Shown here: positions 8,501 through 17,081 of the stretch, in pieces
How positions within the stretch are numbered: position 1 is the first letter of the stretch
How the letters are laid out: each line of letters starts with the position of its first letter
NCBI RefSeq assembly: GCF_026339935.1
Contig: NZ_JAPEPX010000001.1
Location: 6,227,501 to 6,291,500 of the forward strand
Direction of reading: 5' to 3'
Length of the DNA: 64,000 bases
Source of the DNA: Streptomyces sp. NBC_01551
GTDB taxonomy: Bacteria; Actinomycetota; Actinomycetes; Streptomycetales; Streptomycetaceae
Program-made: the position numbers and the translations under genes
Notes under the pieces: generated by a model
What the model saw: only the letters and a program-made list of their open reading frames with translations
Database searches by the model: none
What the model was told of the DNA's origin: nothing

Positions 8501-9524
8501 GCCTGCTGCGCACCCGGACCACCCGCGGCCGCAGGTGGTCCTGAACCCCGCACAGGTCGGCGATCTGCGCGGTCAGGGCGACCAGATCGGCGAACCCGAG
8601 CGCACGGGGACCGGCGCCGGCCCCGTACTCCGCCGACGTGTCAGGACCGTCGGTCGACGCCCCCTCGGGAACGCCCCCGGTACTGTCCGGCCGCCCGGAC
8701 TCCACCTGCTCCTCGGCGGCGCGGCGCGCCGCGACCCAGTCCGCGGCGCGGCGAACCAGGGGTTCCGCCGCGCCCTGTAGCGCGGCGCCGGCGACCTCGC
8801 CGAACAGGGCCCCGACCGCCCCGACGGCAGCGCCGCCCAGGATCTCGGCGAGCAGCCGTTGCCATCCGCCGTCGGCCGTGCCCGGCGCTCCCGCCGCACC
8901 CTCGGAGCCGGGCCGCCGCTCGTACACCGTTCCGGCGGCCGGTGCGGTGGGGTCGTAAGGGATCGCGGTGGCCGTGAGCTCGTCGATCGCCCCGCCGAAC
9001 GCGTCGTCGAGCTCCTCAAATCCGTCCAGCCACCCAGGTGTGGACGGCCCAGGATCGAAGAGGCGGCCGGTCGCCCAGGCGCACGCGGAGATCACGGACG
9101 TGTCCTCGAGCGGTCGGCCCTCGTCGTCCAGGACCAGCGCGAACATCGCGCTCTGGCCCGACAGCACCAGCTCGCTCTGCGGCACACCGGGGTCGGGATC
9201 GGTCCCCGCGGGCAGGACCGCGATCATCGCCTGGCGGAGCAGCTCCAGGTCGAAGACCCCGCAGTAGACCTCGTGCCGCCACATGCGGCCGTACGGTGCC
9301 CGCCGCGCCCCCGTCTCCGGATGGTCCGGAGCCCACGGCAGGAGCGGTGGTACCCGGCCCGGCTCCGGCGTCAGGTCGGATACGTACTCGTCCCTCGGCC
9401 CGGAGCGGGCGGCGGGGCGTCGGCGGGGTAGCGCCGGGATGGTCGGCGGGCTGAACAGCTCGATCGCGCGCCAGCACTCCAGCAGGGCCTGCCGTCGACG
9501 GTCCTGCGCGTGTCCGTTCCGCAC
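5553..9524 (-). CDS. Large SF1-type (Upf1/Dna2-like) helicase with central coiled coil
   Basis: 1323 residues from a GTG start. Walker A GPPGTGKTT lies near residue 456. The Walker B/motif II VLVDEAGQ, followed by VLVGDPLQLEPV, lies near 1025. Motif V (VHRAQGKEADVVVL, about 1240) and motif VI (VAASRAKRRLYVIGE) lie near the C-terminus. This order and the DEAGQ and GDPLQL signatures match the AAA_11/AAA_12 Upf1-like group, ATP-driven nucleic-acid translocases. The first 430 residues are unlike known domains, with a Gly/Ala-rich helix near 230-260. About 300 residues between the ATPase motifs are Ala/Gln/Glu/Arg-rich and probably form a long coiled coil. No nuclease or protease domain was recognised. 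It is a lone gene among accessory genes, so a role in defence or DNA repair is possible but not shown. Confidence 0.9.
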   Translation of the reverse strand: MRNGHAQDRRRQALLECWRAIELFSPPTIPALPRRRPAARSGPRDEYVSDLTPEPGRVPPLLPWAPDHPETGARRAPYGRMWRHEVYCGVFDLELLRQAMIAVLPAGTDPDPGVPQSELVLSGQSAMFALVLDDEGRPLEDTSVISACAWATGRLFDPGPSTPGWLDGFEELDDAFGGAIDELTATAIPYDPTAPAAGTVYERRPGSEGAAGAPGTADGGWQRLLAEILGGAAVGAVGALFGEVAGAALQGAAEPLVRRAADWVAARRAAEEQVESGRPDSTGGVPEGASTDGPDTSAEYGAGAGPRALGFADLVALTAQIADLCGVQDHLRPRVVRVRSRLVNRPRDPQTKIAAAAPFLNSLFPPDLARVSAAVGKEIGPALEAYLTELDAVDVGARTDVRRERGVVLAGVAPDLVPAGRWPAPARFPLALSQQFAVDRMLADRAGTEGGMFSVNGPPGTGKTTMLRDLVAALVVERAAVLATFDRPSQVFSGPAWRGKDRQGRHARFVSRLDPRLTGFEIVVTSSNNGAVENITAELPGIGALGEHWQAGTDHFSDLASALLGGPAWGLVAAVLGNKANRKEFGDRFWWGRLPEKETDARKAAELPPLRGMREVLSDWIPPKPQPGGRAPVTPADQVAAAAAGPARPVPSWTDAVAAFRTAQAKVERLRAERARLTGALAAVESPSAGQRIADLEAAVSQADQQIAAAAAVLDRATAATACARTATAVAEAGHHTASEHVPRTRQELATARADLSAARELATHHREYVTALTARHDTPPAVERGLRGGLRRLLQSTAERQAAERQQEHTQAEIAYLLVQQRAALEDSLEQVAAAVRTESLAADRHARSGSAVDEAATGLTAALAYERAASARESAAATSLRHARQTADSSRRDLRGAVAELDSRHRELREAARTLPSLPLGWAHLDEADQELGSPWSDEAWSTARSDLFLRSLDLHRAFVAGAAKKVRGNLQVLMELMAGTNGPVPDEEVAHAWQTLFLLVPVVSTTFSSVGSMFARLGRESIGWVLVDEAGQATPQAAAGALWRARRAVLVGDPLQLEPVVTMPEALQRRLLRAYGVDEHWLPSATSAQAVADRTNRYGTYLPAPDTSDEHVWVGSPLRVHRRCEEPMFTVSNEVAYGGLMVYGTAPEAFPDTERDGLLPSRWLNTDDPSRPSEAPWGERDRRAFEFVLDHLHRHGVTVERVRVIAPFRALVAECQKICRGRDGWTSELIEERCATVHRAQGKEADVVVLVLGGGRPGARDWAARTPHLLNVAASRAKRRLYVIGERSLWAPLPHFDVLASELTEFHHLRDRATWPPDTE

Positions 9525-10394
9525 CCACTGCCCCCGTGTCGCACGCGCGGCATTCTGCCGCTCCCCTGAAGATCAGCCGTGCCGCCGAATCTACCGGACC
9601 GTCAGCGGGCCGAGTCCCGAGCAGCGGGGGCCTACGGCGCCGGAACGCCCAGGGACACAGGGCCGGTTCGGCCGGCTCGGGCCGGGGCGGGCAGGCGCGA
9701 GGGGCATGGTGGAACTCCCGTGGACCCCGACTGTCGCGAGCAGTCAGGGTCGGTGCGTGCTCGCCTGACGCGAGGGCTCCTAGCGCCGACAGGACTGGGG
9801 GCTACGGCAGGACGTGCTCTTTGCGCACCCCACGCCGGAGAAACTGACCTCACACATCGCCCGCCTGTCGGGCTGACGCCCGAGACACGACAACGGGGGT
9901 GGGCCGGCGGGCCGGGGCACCGGGGCACCGGCCCGCCGGCCGGTGCGGGCAGGGTCCGCTCCGGCGACCTCGATGGGCCCGGCGCATGCATGGGCTCCGG
10001 GCAGCCGCCGCATTTGGGCGTCGGCGCGGTGTTGAGGCTCGCCGATGGCTTCCGGCTGTTTGCAGTCCCACTCCTGGACCGGTCCGGATCCCGGCGAACC
10101 GGCCGTCGTGCTTGAAGTGCCGGTTGCGGCGTGGGCACCCCCGCAGAAGGCGGAGGCGGGGCAGGTGGCGCGGCACCACGGCAGGCGTCGACGACCTGCC
10201 AGAACTCGGGGATCCGGAAGGTGTGTTCCTCGGCCTCGGTCGCGAGGACGTCCAGGCCCTCCTTGAGCGCGTTGCCGGTGGTGAAATCACTTCTGAGCCC
10301 GGCTCCCGGACCAGCGGCAGGGACCACGGCTGCGGTGTCAGTCTGCTGAAGTATCCTTCCCGCCACCGCACACCGACTCGGAGGACCGAGAGAA
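9525..10394. other. Intergenic stretch with a possible coding remnant
   Basis: No confident gene is present. A minus-strand stretch at about 10130-10366 has coding-like codons (ALKEGLDVLATEAEEHTFRI, then PEFWQVVDACRGAAPPAPPP) starting near an ATG at 10366. The sequence downstream degrades into Pro/Arg-rich translation. It may be the front of a decayed gene. The rest shows nothing I can name. Confidence 0.35.
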
Positions 10395-11903
10395 TTGACT
10401 GGCCTGTCTGCTTTCCCGCTGCCCTTTCATGCTTCCCGTTCCGTATCGTTCGCGACACCCCGAACGCTGCGGGAACTTCAGATGATGCAGTTCAGCTCAC
10501 GCATTCGGGCGAAGCCCGGGTGGTTCGACAAGATGAACGATGCCGACATCGTCGCCAGGTGGACGCACGAGGCGGTTGCCCAGGGCCTCACCGAAGCGCA
10601 GGTTCGTTACGTGCTCGCCGAACTCATGCATTACGCCGCGCTGCGGGACGGGCGAACCGGCGTCGAGGTGTCCGCCGTCGACGGGGTGTGGCAGTCGGAC
10701 ACTCTGGTCGACGACAAGCTCGGATCCCGGCTGCGCGAGGCGGTTCGGGTTCTGGAACAGGTCCCCGAAGCAGAACGGGACTGGCATCCCGGATCCGACG
10801 GCCAGGTGCTGGATCTGGTTCATCCCTCACTTTTCTGCCTGGTGAGAGAGGTGAGCGGTGGGCCCGAGCGGGCTTGGCAGAACCCGACGGACCGATACTC
10901 GAAGTACGAATTCTCGGAGAAGTTCCAGTGGCTGCCCACGGACGTCGACGTCAGTGACGACGGCGATGTCGACTTCCGTTCGTACGTCAACAACATCCAC
11001 CCCGAGACTCATCACGAACTAGCCTCCGTGCTGCCGGACTTGTTCGCGCGCATGCGCCCGCTGCTGGAGAACGTCCTCACCGATCTGCGTCATCCGCGGC
11101 CCCTGCGGATCGAGGCAGATCCTTACGGGTGGTACGACTCGGAGCCGGAGCGTCCGGACAAATCCTCCTACAGTGATGACGGCGCCTACGCAGAAGCCCT
11201 GTGTGCGTGGGAGGAGGCCCAGGACGACTGGTGGGAAAACCGCCGTCCGGTCATCCCGGACGCCCCGGCCTTCACCCCGCCCGAGTTGCCCGACGAATCC
11301 GCCCGAGTCGACCTGCGCGGCCGCCGTCTCCAGGTCATCGTCAAGCTTGCCACTGTGCATCTCACTCCGGACAAGCCCGAGTACCCGGGCGGTTCCTGGC
11401 ATGTCGAGGGGATGGTGAACGAGCGGATCGTCTCGACCGGCATCTACTACTGGGACAGCGAGAACATCACCGAAAGCGAGCTGAGTTTCCGGGCGGCACT
11501 TGACGACCCGCACTACGAACAGAACGACGACAACGGCCTGCGTGAGGTCTACGGCCTGGAGGACGAAGACGCGTTGAACCAGATGCTGGGATCGACATCG
11601 ACCCCTGCGGGCCGCTGCCTGGCGTTCCCGAACGTCCTGCAACACCGCGTCGGCTCATTCCGCCTCGTGGACCCCACCCGCCCGGGACATCGCAAAATTC
11701 TCGCGTTCTTCCTGGTCGATCCGTCGGAAAAGATCGTCTCGACATCCGAGGTGCCACCGCAGCAACCATGGTCCGCCACCTCGACCATGACGCTTGAGCA
11801 GGCCAAGGACTACCGCGAACAACTCATGCAGGAACGCAAGTTCTTCGTGGACGAGCACAACGAGCAGCTCTACGAACGAGAATTCTCCCTCTGCGAGCAC
11901 TGA
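10395..11903 (+). CDS. DUF4246 family protein, probable Fe/2-oxoglutarate-type fold
   Basis: 502 residues from a TTG start. This start is preferred because FPLPFHASRSVSFATPRTLR followed by ELQMMQ matches the usual DUF4246 opening. A GAGG lies about ten bases upstream. The domain fills the protein. In the C-terminal half, PGGSWHVEGMVNERI (His-x-Glu) followed about 80 residues later by LQHRVGSFRLVDPTRPGHRK looks like the H-x-D/E...H...R set of a double-stranded beta-helix oxygenase. That is inference, as the family's activity is not known to me. The family occurs in fungi and actinomycetes. The gene stands alone. Confidence 0.88.
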   Translation: MTGLSAFPLPFHASRSVSFATPRTLRELQMMQFSSRIRAKPGWFDKMNDADIVARWTHEAVAQGLTEAQVRYVLAELMHYAALRDGRTGVEVSAVDGVWQSDTLVDDKLGSRLREAVRVLEQVPEAERDWHPGSDGQVLDLVHPSLFCLVREVSGGPERAWQNPTDRYSKYEFSEKFQWLPTDVDVSDDGDVDFRSYVNNIHPETHHELASVLPDLFARMRPLLENVLTDLRHPRPLRIEADPYGWYDSEPERPDKSSYSDDGAYAEALCAWEEAQDDWWENRRPVIPDAPAFTPPELPDESARVDLRGRRLQVIVKLATVHLTPDKPEYPGGSWHVEGMVNERIVSTGIYYWDSENITESELSFRAALDDPHYEQNDDNGLREVYGLEDEDALNQMLGSTSTPAGRCLAFPNVLQHRVGSFRLVDPTRPGHRKILAFFLVDPSEKIVSTSEVPPQQPWSATSTMTLEQAKDYREQLMQERKFFVDEHNEQLYEREFSLCEH

Positions 11904-12024
11904 GCCCCTTCTGTGATGCAGGCGGCCCGGTGACCGTTCACGTCTCGTCGTTCGTGGAGCACCACTCGCGAAGCCGCCTGGCTCGCCGTGTGTTCCGCGA
12001 GGGCTGCAGGACGACCCCTACGCG

Positions 12025-13113
12025 TCATTCGGTCCAGATGTCCAGCAGTTGGCTTGCCGCACGGAAATGATCGGGTGAATCCACGTTGCATACGACGGTG
12101 ACGGCAGTGTTACGGTCCGGGCTCACCTTGAAGGTGCTGTGGAACCCCTCCCAGTCGCCGCGATGTACCAGGCTCTTGTCGGGGAGAAGGAGGATTCCGG
12201 CCCCGTACCGCCCTTCTTCGATTCCACGCGCACGCAGGACGTCACCCACGCTCACGGCTCCCTCGGTGACCCCGGCGAGCAGTTCCGGTCCACCGATGCG
12301 GCCAGTGCGGTAGTTGTCGGCCCAGCGGACGAATTCCCCAGGAGTGGTCTGGACGGACCCGTCTCCGTACTGTTTCCAGGGGGAGGATTCGGGAGTGAAG
12401 GAGCCGTCCTTCTCGTCGTACGACTTTGCCTTGCCGGGAACGTCCACGGCCGGGGACAAAGTCATGCGCAGGTGCAGTGGGGTGAAGAACTCCTGTTGGA
12501 TGAAGGTCGGGAACGGCTTGCCGGTGACCCTCTCGACGACATGTGCCAGGAGGACGTAGTTGGAGTTGGAGTAGGAGAAACGCTTGCCTGGCGGATCTTC
12601 CGGCTGTGAGGCGAGGATGGCCGCGATCGCTTCCTGCTGGCCGGCCGGATCCGTCACCTTGATGCCCTTGGCCTCCAGCAGATCCTGGTAGTCGGTGATG
12701 CCGCTGGTGTGACGCATCAAGTCGCCCAGGGTGATGTCCCGCGTCCAGGCGGGCGGGTTGTCGAGGAAGTCGGACAGGGGGTCGTTCAGCGCGAGTTGGT
12801 GTCGACCGGCCAGCAAAAGGACGGCGTCTGCTGTGAATTGCTTGGAGTTGGATGCCATGTCGAAGACCGTCTTCGAGGTGATGGCGCGCCCGGTCGTCAG
12901 ATCGGCCTTCCCCCTCCCCGCCTCCCAGACGACGCTTCCCTGCACGCCGACAGCTGCCGCACAGCCCGGGCCATCAGGAGAAGGCACCAGCTCCTGGAGA
13001 ACACCCGCGCTGCGCTTCTCGTGGTCATCGCCGGTCACGTATGCCTGCGGCCCTGCGGCACCGGCCAGTACGACCGCGAGCATGGCGCCCCCGGCGGCGC
13101 ACAACGATGCCAT
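12025..13113 (-). CDS. Secreted serine hydrolase, beta-lactamase/D-Ala-D-Ala carboxypeptidase fold
   Basis: 362 residues from the ATG at 13113, giving MASLCAAGGAMLAVVLAGAA as a signal peptide. The catalytic Ser-x-x-Lys is at residues 88-91 (SNSK), and the Tyr-x-Asn element is in FSYSNSNY. The late HRGDWEGFHS replaces the KTG-like strand, as in class C-like esterases and peptidases. The family cleaves peptidoglycan peptides, esters or beta-lactams outside the cell. The substrate is not predictable. An upstream extension to 13245 would hide the signal peptide, so it was rejected. It is divergent from the aminopeptidase pair. Confidence 0.9.
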   Translation of the reverse strand: MASLCAAGGAMLAVVLAGAAGPQAYVTGDDHEKRSAGVLQELVPSPDGPGCAAAVGVQGSVVWEAGRGKADLTTGRAITSKTVFDMASNSKQFTADAVLLLAGRHQLALNDPLSDFLDNPPAWTRDITLGDLMRHTSGITDYQDLLEAKGIKVTDPAGQQEAIAAILASQPEDPPGKRFSYSNSNYVLLAHVVERVTGKPFPTFIQQEFFTPLHLRMTLSPAVDVPGKAKSYDEKDGSFTPESSPWKQYGDGSVQTTPGEFVRWADNYRTGRIGGPELLAGVTEGAVSVGDVLRARGIEEGRYGAGILLLPDKSLVHRGDWEGFHSTFKVSPDRNTAVTVVCNVDSPDHFRAASQLLDIWTE

Positions 13114-13486
13114 CCGGTGCACGGACCCCACCTCTCTCTCCACGTGGACGAGGTCGCCCAGGGGGTTCTCGAACTCGGGGGCCCAGACCGAGCCGGCGGC
13201 TGGGCCCCCGCTGGGCGATGTCGTGGTGGTGCGGGCGGAAGGCATGCAATCCCAACGCTAGCGGGTGGTCCGAAGAGGCGCACAGGGACGCAGGAGGCCC
13301 GAGAAACATCCCTTGGTCCGAGAACTGCCCGGTGGGCGGCCAGGTACGGCCTCGGCCACGGGGCGTGACCGCTCCGCGAGCGCGCGAACGCCCCGCCGGG
13401 TAGCGTTGAAGACGCGCGTTCCGGCCAAACCGCTGCGGCCTGGTCCGGCAGGGCTGCCGCCTCTGTCGGCAGAGGAACGAGATCAC
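13114..13486. other. Divergent intergenic region
   Basis: This region separates a minus-strand serine hydrolase from the plus-strand hydrolase pair and must carry both promoters. Open frames cross it, but none has a sensible start or family. A GAGGAACGAG ribosome-binding site precedes the ATG at 13487. I see no clear operator. Confidence 0.4.
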
Positions 13487-15043
13487 ATGCCAAAGCACAG
13501 CATCCACGCGGCGGCGACCGCCGCGACCGCTCTGGTCTGCCTGGCAGCCTTCGGCCCCGTACCGAGCAGCGCGGCTGCAGCAGTTCCGCGGTCAGTCGGG
13601 CCACCCAGCCCGGCAGGCTCGTCCCGGTTCGTGCCCGGCCCCTGTCCGAAGACGCCCGAGCCGATCGAAGCGCTGAGCGATGCCCGGTGCGGCTTCCTCG
13701 AGGTCCCCGAGAACCGCTCCCGCCCCGGCAGCCGGACCATCAAGCTGGCTGTGGCGAGGATCCCGGCCGCCTCGGACGAACCCGCCGCGGACCCCGTGGT
13801 GTTCATGGCGGGCGGCCCCGGCGCCGACACGTTCGACGACATTCCGTTCCTCGTCGACTCCGGCCTGAACAAGGACCGCGAACTGATCGTCATGGCCCAG
13901 CGCGGCAACCTCTACGACCAGCCGAACCTCGCCTGCCCGGAGGTCGACCGGTTCAACGCCCAGGCCGTGGGCCTGGGCTACGACGCACAGCAGGCGGAAC
14001 AGATCATGCTGAAGGCGGTGACGGACTGCCGGGCCCGCCTCGTGGCCGACGGTGTCGACCTGAGCGCCTACAACAGCACCGAGAACGCGGCGGACTTCGC
14101 CGACCTGCGAACCGCGTTGGGGATCTCCCAGTGGAACGTCTACGGGTACTCCTACGGCAGCAACCTGGCCCTCACGTACCTGCGCCTGCACCCCGAGGGA
14201 ATCCGCGCGGTGGCGATCGACTCGATCGCACCTTCCCAGTTCGTGACCCTGCCGTGGACATGGGGCAGTACCGCCGAGGGGATCCACAACATCTTCGAGG
14301 CGTGCGCGGCGCAGCCCGCCTGCAAGGACCGCTACCCGGACCTTCCCCAACTCCTGACGGAGCAGGTCCGCAAGCTGGAGGCGCAGCCCCTGACGCTGAA
14401 CGTCGCGCCGCCGGACGGTGGGAAGCCGGTCAAGACCGTCCTCGACGGGGGCGCGCTGCTGAATCTGATCGTCGCCTTCACTCCCCGGCCCAAGGACATG
14501 CCCGCAGCGCTCGAGGAACTCAGCAAGGGGAACCCGGAGCGCTTCGCCCAGGCCCGCGCGGCCGGCTCGGTCCAGAAGGTCGGCGAGTTCGCGCACGGCC
14601 TGACGAACTCGATCGCGTGCAGTGAATGGGCGCCGGGATACTCGGAGTCCGACGTGCTGAAGGCGGGGCAGAAGGCCTTCCCCGGGTGGCCGGACACGGT
14701 CCTGGCCCAGCCTCCGCAGCTGCCCTTCCAGTACCCGGTGTGCGGGATCTGGAACGTTCCCGACCGCGCGTCCGCCCAGCGGGTGCCCACGTTCAGCTCG
14801 GTGCCGGCACTCGTCGTCTCCGGCACGTTCGACGTGAAGACCGGGGCGAGTTGGGCGAAGGGCGTGGCGCGCAACCTGTCCAATTCGACCTCCGTGCAGG
14901 TCCCCGGAATCGGCCACTGGGTCGTCCCGCAGTCGCCTTGCGCGCAAAGCGTGCTGGCCTCGTTCCTCGCTCACCCGACCGCGCCCGACACGAGTTGCGT
15001 GGACGATGTCGAGCCCCAGCCGTTCACGATCATCCCGAAATAG
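13487..15043 (+). CDS. Secreted alpha/beta hydrolase, tripeptidyl aminopeptidase-like (S33)
   Basis: 518 residues. The signal peptide is MPKHSIHAAATAATALVCLA with cleavage near SSAAA. The alpha/beta hydrolase core shows an oxyanion segment (MAGGPGAD), the nucleophile elbow GYSYGS, an acid in SGTFDVKTG, and the base in GIGHWVV. The C-terminal domain resembles the TAP-like C-terminal region. Such enzymes remove short N-terminal peptides from extracellular proteins. The start at 13487 is set by GAGGAACGAG upstream and by the signal peptide. It is followed 12 bases later by a close paralogue, so the two probably form one transcript. Confidence 0.9.
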   Translation: MPKHSIHAAATAATALVCLAAFGPVPSSAAAAVPRSVGPPSPAGSSRFVPGPCPKTPEPIEALSDARCGFLEVPENRSRPGSRTIKLAVARIPAASDEPAADPVVFMAGGPGADTFDDIPFLVDSGLNKDRELIVMAQRGNLYDQPNLACPEVDRFNAQAVGLGYDAQQAEQIMLKAVTDCRARLVADGVDLSAYNSTENAADFADLRTALGISQWNVYGYSYGSNLALTYLRLHPEGIRAVAIDSIAPSQFVTLPWTWGSTAEGIHNIFEACAAQPACKDRYPDLPQLLTEQVRKLEAQPLTLNVAPPDGGKPVKTVLDGGALLNLIVAFTPRPKDMPAALEELSKGNPERFAQARAAGSVQKVGEFAHGLTNSIACSEWAPGYSESDVLKAGQKAFPGWPDTVLAQPPQLPFQYPVCGIWNVPDRASAQRVPTFSSVPALVVSGTFDVKTGASWAKGVARNLSNSTSVQVPGIGHWVVPQSPCAQSVLASFLAHPTAPDTSCVDDVEPQPFTIIPK

Positions 15044-15055
15044 CCGGGAGTGCAG

Positions 15056-16660
15056 ATGACTCTCCACCAAGCGCCGCGTCGTCCGCGCACCACACGACGA
15101 CTCCTGGCAACGTCGGCCGGCATGGCGACCGGTCTCCTCGTCACCGGCCTGCTCACAGCCCCTGCCCAGGCACAGTCCCGCACCGATACCAGCCCCGGAC
15201 CGCCGATCGGCACGGTCGCCCGGACGGTGGGCGACGCCAGCTTCGAACCGGGTCCCTGCCCGAAGACGACGGACCCGATCGAGGAGCTGGAAGGGGCCCG
15301 CTGCGGAACGCTCACCGTCCCCGAGAACCGCGCCGCACCAACCGGCAAGACGATTAGACTCGGTGTCGCGATCGTGCCCGCCCTGGCCGACACACCGAAA
15401 CCCGACCCCATCGTGTGGCTCGCGGGCGGACCCGGAGACGACGCCGTGGGAGAGGCGAAGATGGCCGTCGACGGCGGCCTGAACCGCGACCGTGACGTGA
15501 TCCTCATGTCCCAACGCGGCACGTACTCGGCCGACCCGGATCTCCTCTGCCCCAACGTCGACGAGTTCAACGCACGCGTGGTCGGCCTGGTCTACGACGC
15601 TCAGTCCACCGAACGGCTGCACGTCGAGGCCACGAAGGCCTGCCGCGACAAGCTGGCGGCCAGCGGGACAGACCTCAGTGCCTACAACGACACCGAGAGC
15701 GCCGCCGATTACGCGGACCTGCGCGCTGCGCTGGGCGTCGAGCAGTGGAACCTGTACGGCATCTCCTACGGCACCCACCTGGCGCTGGTCTACATGCGCC
15801 TACACCCCGAGGGTCTCCGCTCGGTGGGCATCGACGGCATCCTGCCGCCGTCCAGGTCTGGGTCGGCCTCGACCTGGAGCAGCTTCCGGCAGGGCGTCGA
15901 CGGCCTGTTCAAGGCCTGCGCGGACCAGCCGGCCTGCAACAAGCGCTATCCGAACCTGTCGGCCACCTTCGAGAAGCTCGTCAGCGACCTCGAAGCCAAG
16001 CCGGTGACCACCACCGTCACGCTCCCCGGCAGCGAGAAGCCGGTGAAGGTCGTGCTGGACGGCGGGACCCTGGTGAACTGGCTGACCTCCGCCACCCACA
16101 CGGCGGAGTCCGTACCTCTCGCCATCGACGAGTTGGCGAACGGAAACCCGCAGCGGATCGCCCAGCAGTGGGCGGGCTGGAGGACCAACCCCAAGGGCAT
16201 CGGTGTGGTGTCGCACGGTCTCAGCTACGGCATCTTCTGCAGCGAGTGGACGCCGTACGAGAGCAAGGACGCGGCGCTCCAGGGCGGACGGGAAGAGTTC
16301 CCGTCGTTCCCCCGGTCGGTGCAGGCCCAGGCTCCGCTGCTCACCTTCCTCCACCCGGACTGCGACGCCTGGAACATCCCCGCGGCCGCGCGCTCGATCC
16401 GGGACGTCACGACCAGCGACATCCCCACCCTTGCCCTGTCGGGTGCGTTCGATGCCCAGACGGGGGCGGACAACGGGGCGTACGTCGCCCGCACACTGAG
16501 CAAGGCCAAGGTCGTCACGATTCCCTACGAGCCGCACGTGGTGATCGCCACCTCGAAGTGCGCCCAGGACATCGCCGTCTCGTTCTTCGACAACCCGGAC
16601 GCGCCGAAGACCGAATGCCTGAAGAGCCTTGAGGCGCCGAAGTTCAAGACCGCGCCCTGA
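15056..16660 (+). CDS. Secreted alpha/beta hydrolase, tripeptidyl aminopeptidase-like paralogue
   Basis: 534 residues from the ATG at 15056; an in-frame GTG two codons upstream is an alternative. GGGAG sits just upstream. The N-terminus begins with basic residues (RRPRTTRRL), compatible with Tat or Sec export, then a hydrophobic stretch ending APAQA. The same catalytic plan as its neighbour is present: LAGGPGDD, GISYGTH, SGAFDAQTG and a late EPHVV. It is clearly related to the upstream gene along its whole length, with matching blocks such as CRxxLxxxGxDLSAYNxTE. The tandem copy is most simply a duplication followed by divergence in specificity. Confidence 0.9.
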   Translation: MTLHQAPRRPRTTRRLLATSAGMATGLLVTGLLTAPAQAQSRTDTSPGPPIGTVARTVGDASFEPGPCPKTTDPIEELEGARCGTLTVPENRAAPTGKTIRLGVAIVPALADTPKPDPIVWLAGGPGDDAVGEAKMAVDGGLNRDRDVILMSQRGTYSADPDLLCPNVDEFNARVVGLVYDAQSTERLHVEATKACRDKLAASGTDLSAYNDTESAADYADLRAALGVEQWNLYGISYGTHLALVYMRLHPEGLRSVGIDGILPPSRSGSASTWSSFRQGVDGLFKACADQPACNKRYPNLSATFEKLVSDLEAKPVTTTVTLPGSEKPVKVVLDGGTLVNWLTSATHTAESVPLAIDELANGNPQRIAQQWAGWRTNPKGIGVVSHGLSYGIFCSEWTPYESKDAALQGGREEFPSFPRSVQAQAPLLTFLHPDCDAWNIPAAARSIRDVTTSDIPTLALSGAFDAQTGADNGAYVARTLSKAKVVTIPYEPHVVIATSKCAQDIAVSFFDNPDAPKTECLKSLEAPKFKTAP

Positions 16661-16802
16661 CGGCGGATGCGGTACCGCCTTCGGCGGCGCGGGCAGTGCA
16701 AGATCACCTGTTGGGTTTCGGTCAGTGGCCGCGACCCCGAGGCAGCTGAGACGTGGGTGGTCGGCCCAGAGCTGAGCGTGACCGGCCGCGCCCGGTACGG
16801 CA

Positions 16803-16839
16803 GCAGGGCCCGGACCGCGTGTCGCGGTCCGAGCCCTGC
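16803..16839. terminator. Strong hairpin between convergent genes
   Basis: A 17-bp inverted repeat with one mismatch: GCAGGGCCCGGACCGCG (16803-16819) pairs with 16823-16839 across a 3-base loop. It lies between the stop of the hydrolase pair and the stop of the minus-strand DUF6243 gene, so it probably ends both. There is no long T-run, as is common in Streptomyces. Confidence 0.6.
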
Positions 16840-16865
16840 CTGTGCCGCCCTGCGGCGGCGGTGCG

Positions 16866-17081
16866 TCAGCTCTGTGCACCATCGTCGCTCGCCTGCCCGG
16901 CGTCCTCAGCTGCGCGTGCCTTCTCGCGCATCTTGCGCACCAGCTCCGCCTTCTTGTCGGCCGCACCCTGGCGGTCGCGGTTGCGGTGCGGACCGTTGTT
17001 CTGCCGTTCGGCGCGGGACAGCTTCTTGCGCTGGCCGCCGCCCTGGCCCACGGGGTTGTTGATGTTCTTGCTGTCGGTCAC
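16866..17081 (-). CDS. DUF6243 family small protein
   Basis: 71 residues from a GTG start with GGGAG upstream. The sequence MTDSKNINNPVGQGGGQRKK and the basic LSRAERQNNGPH segment are typical of this small Streptomyces family. It is very hydrophilic, with a helical Lys/Arg/Glu middle (KKAELVRKMREKARAAEDA) and no signal or membrane segment. Function unknown; the composition would suit nucleic-acid or ribosome contact, but that is a guess. Confidence 0.85.
   Translation of the reverse strand: MTDSKNINNPVGQGGGQRKKLSRAERQNNGPHRNRDRQGAADKKAELVRKMREKARAAEDAGQASDDGAQS

Noticed and set aside
5316..8780. 1154-codon plus-strand frame opposite the helicase
   Set aside because: Antisense shadow; the minus strand carries all SF1 motifs and good codon use.
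13114..13245. Longer N-terminus for the serine hydrolase
   Set aside because: It would bury the signal peptide behind 44 polar residues; the ATG at 13113 places the signal at the start.
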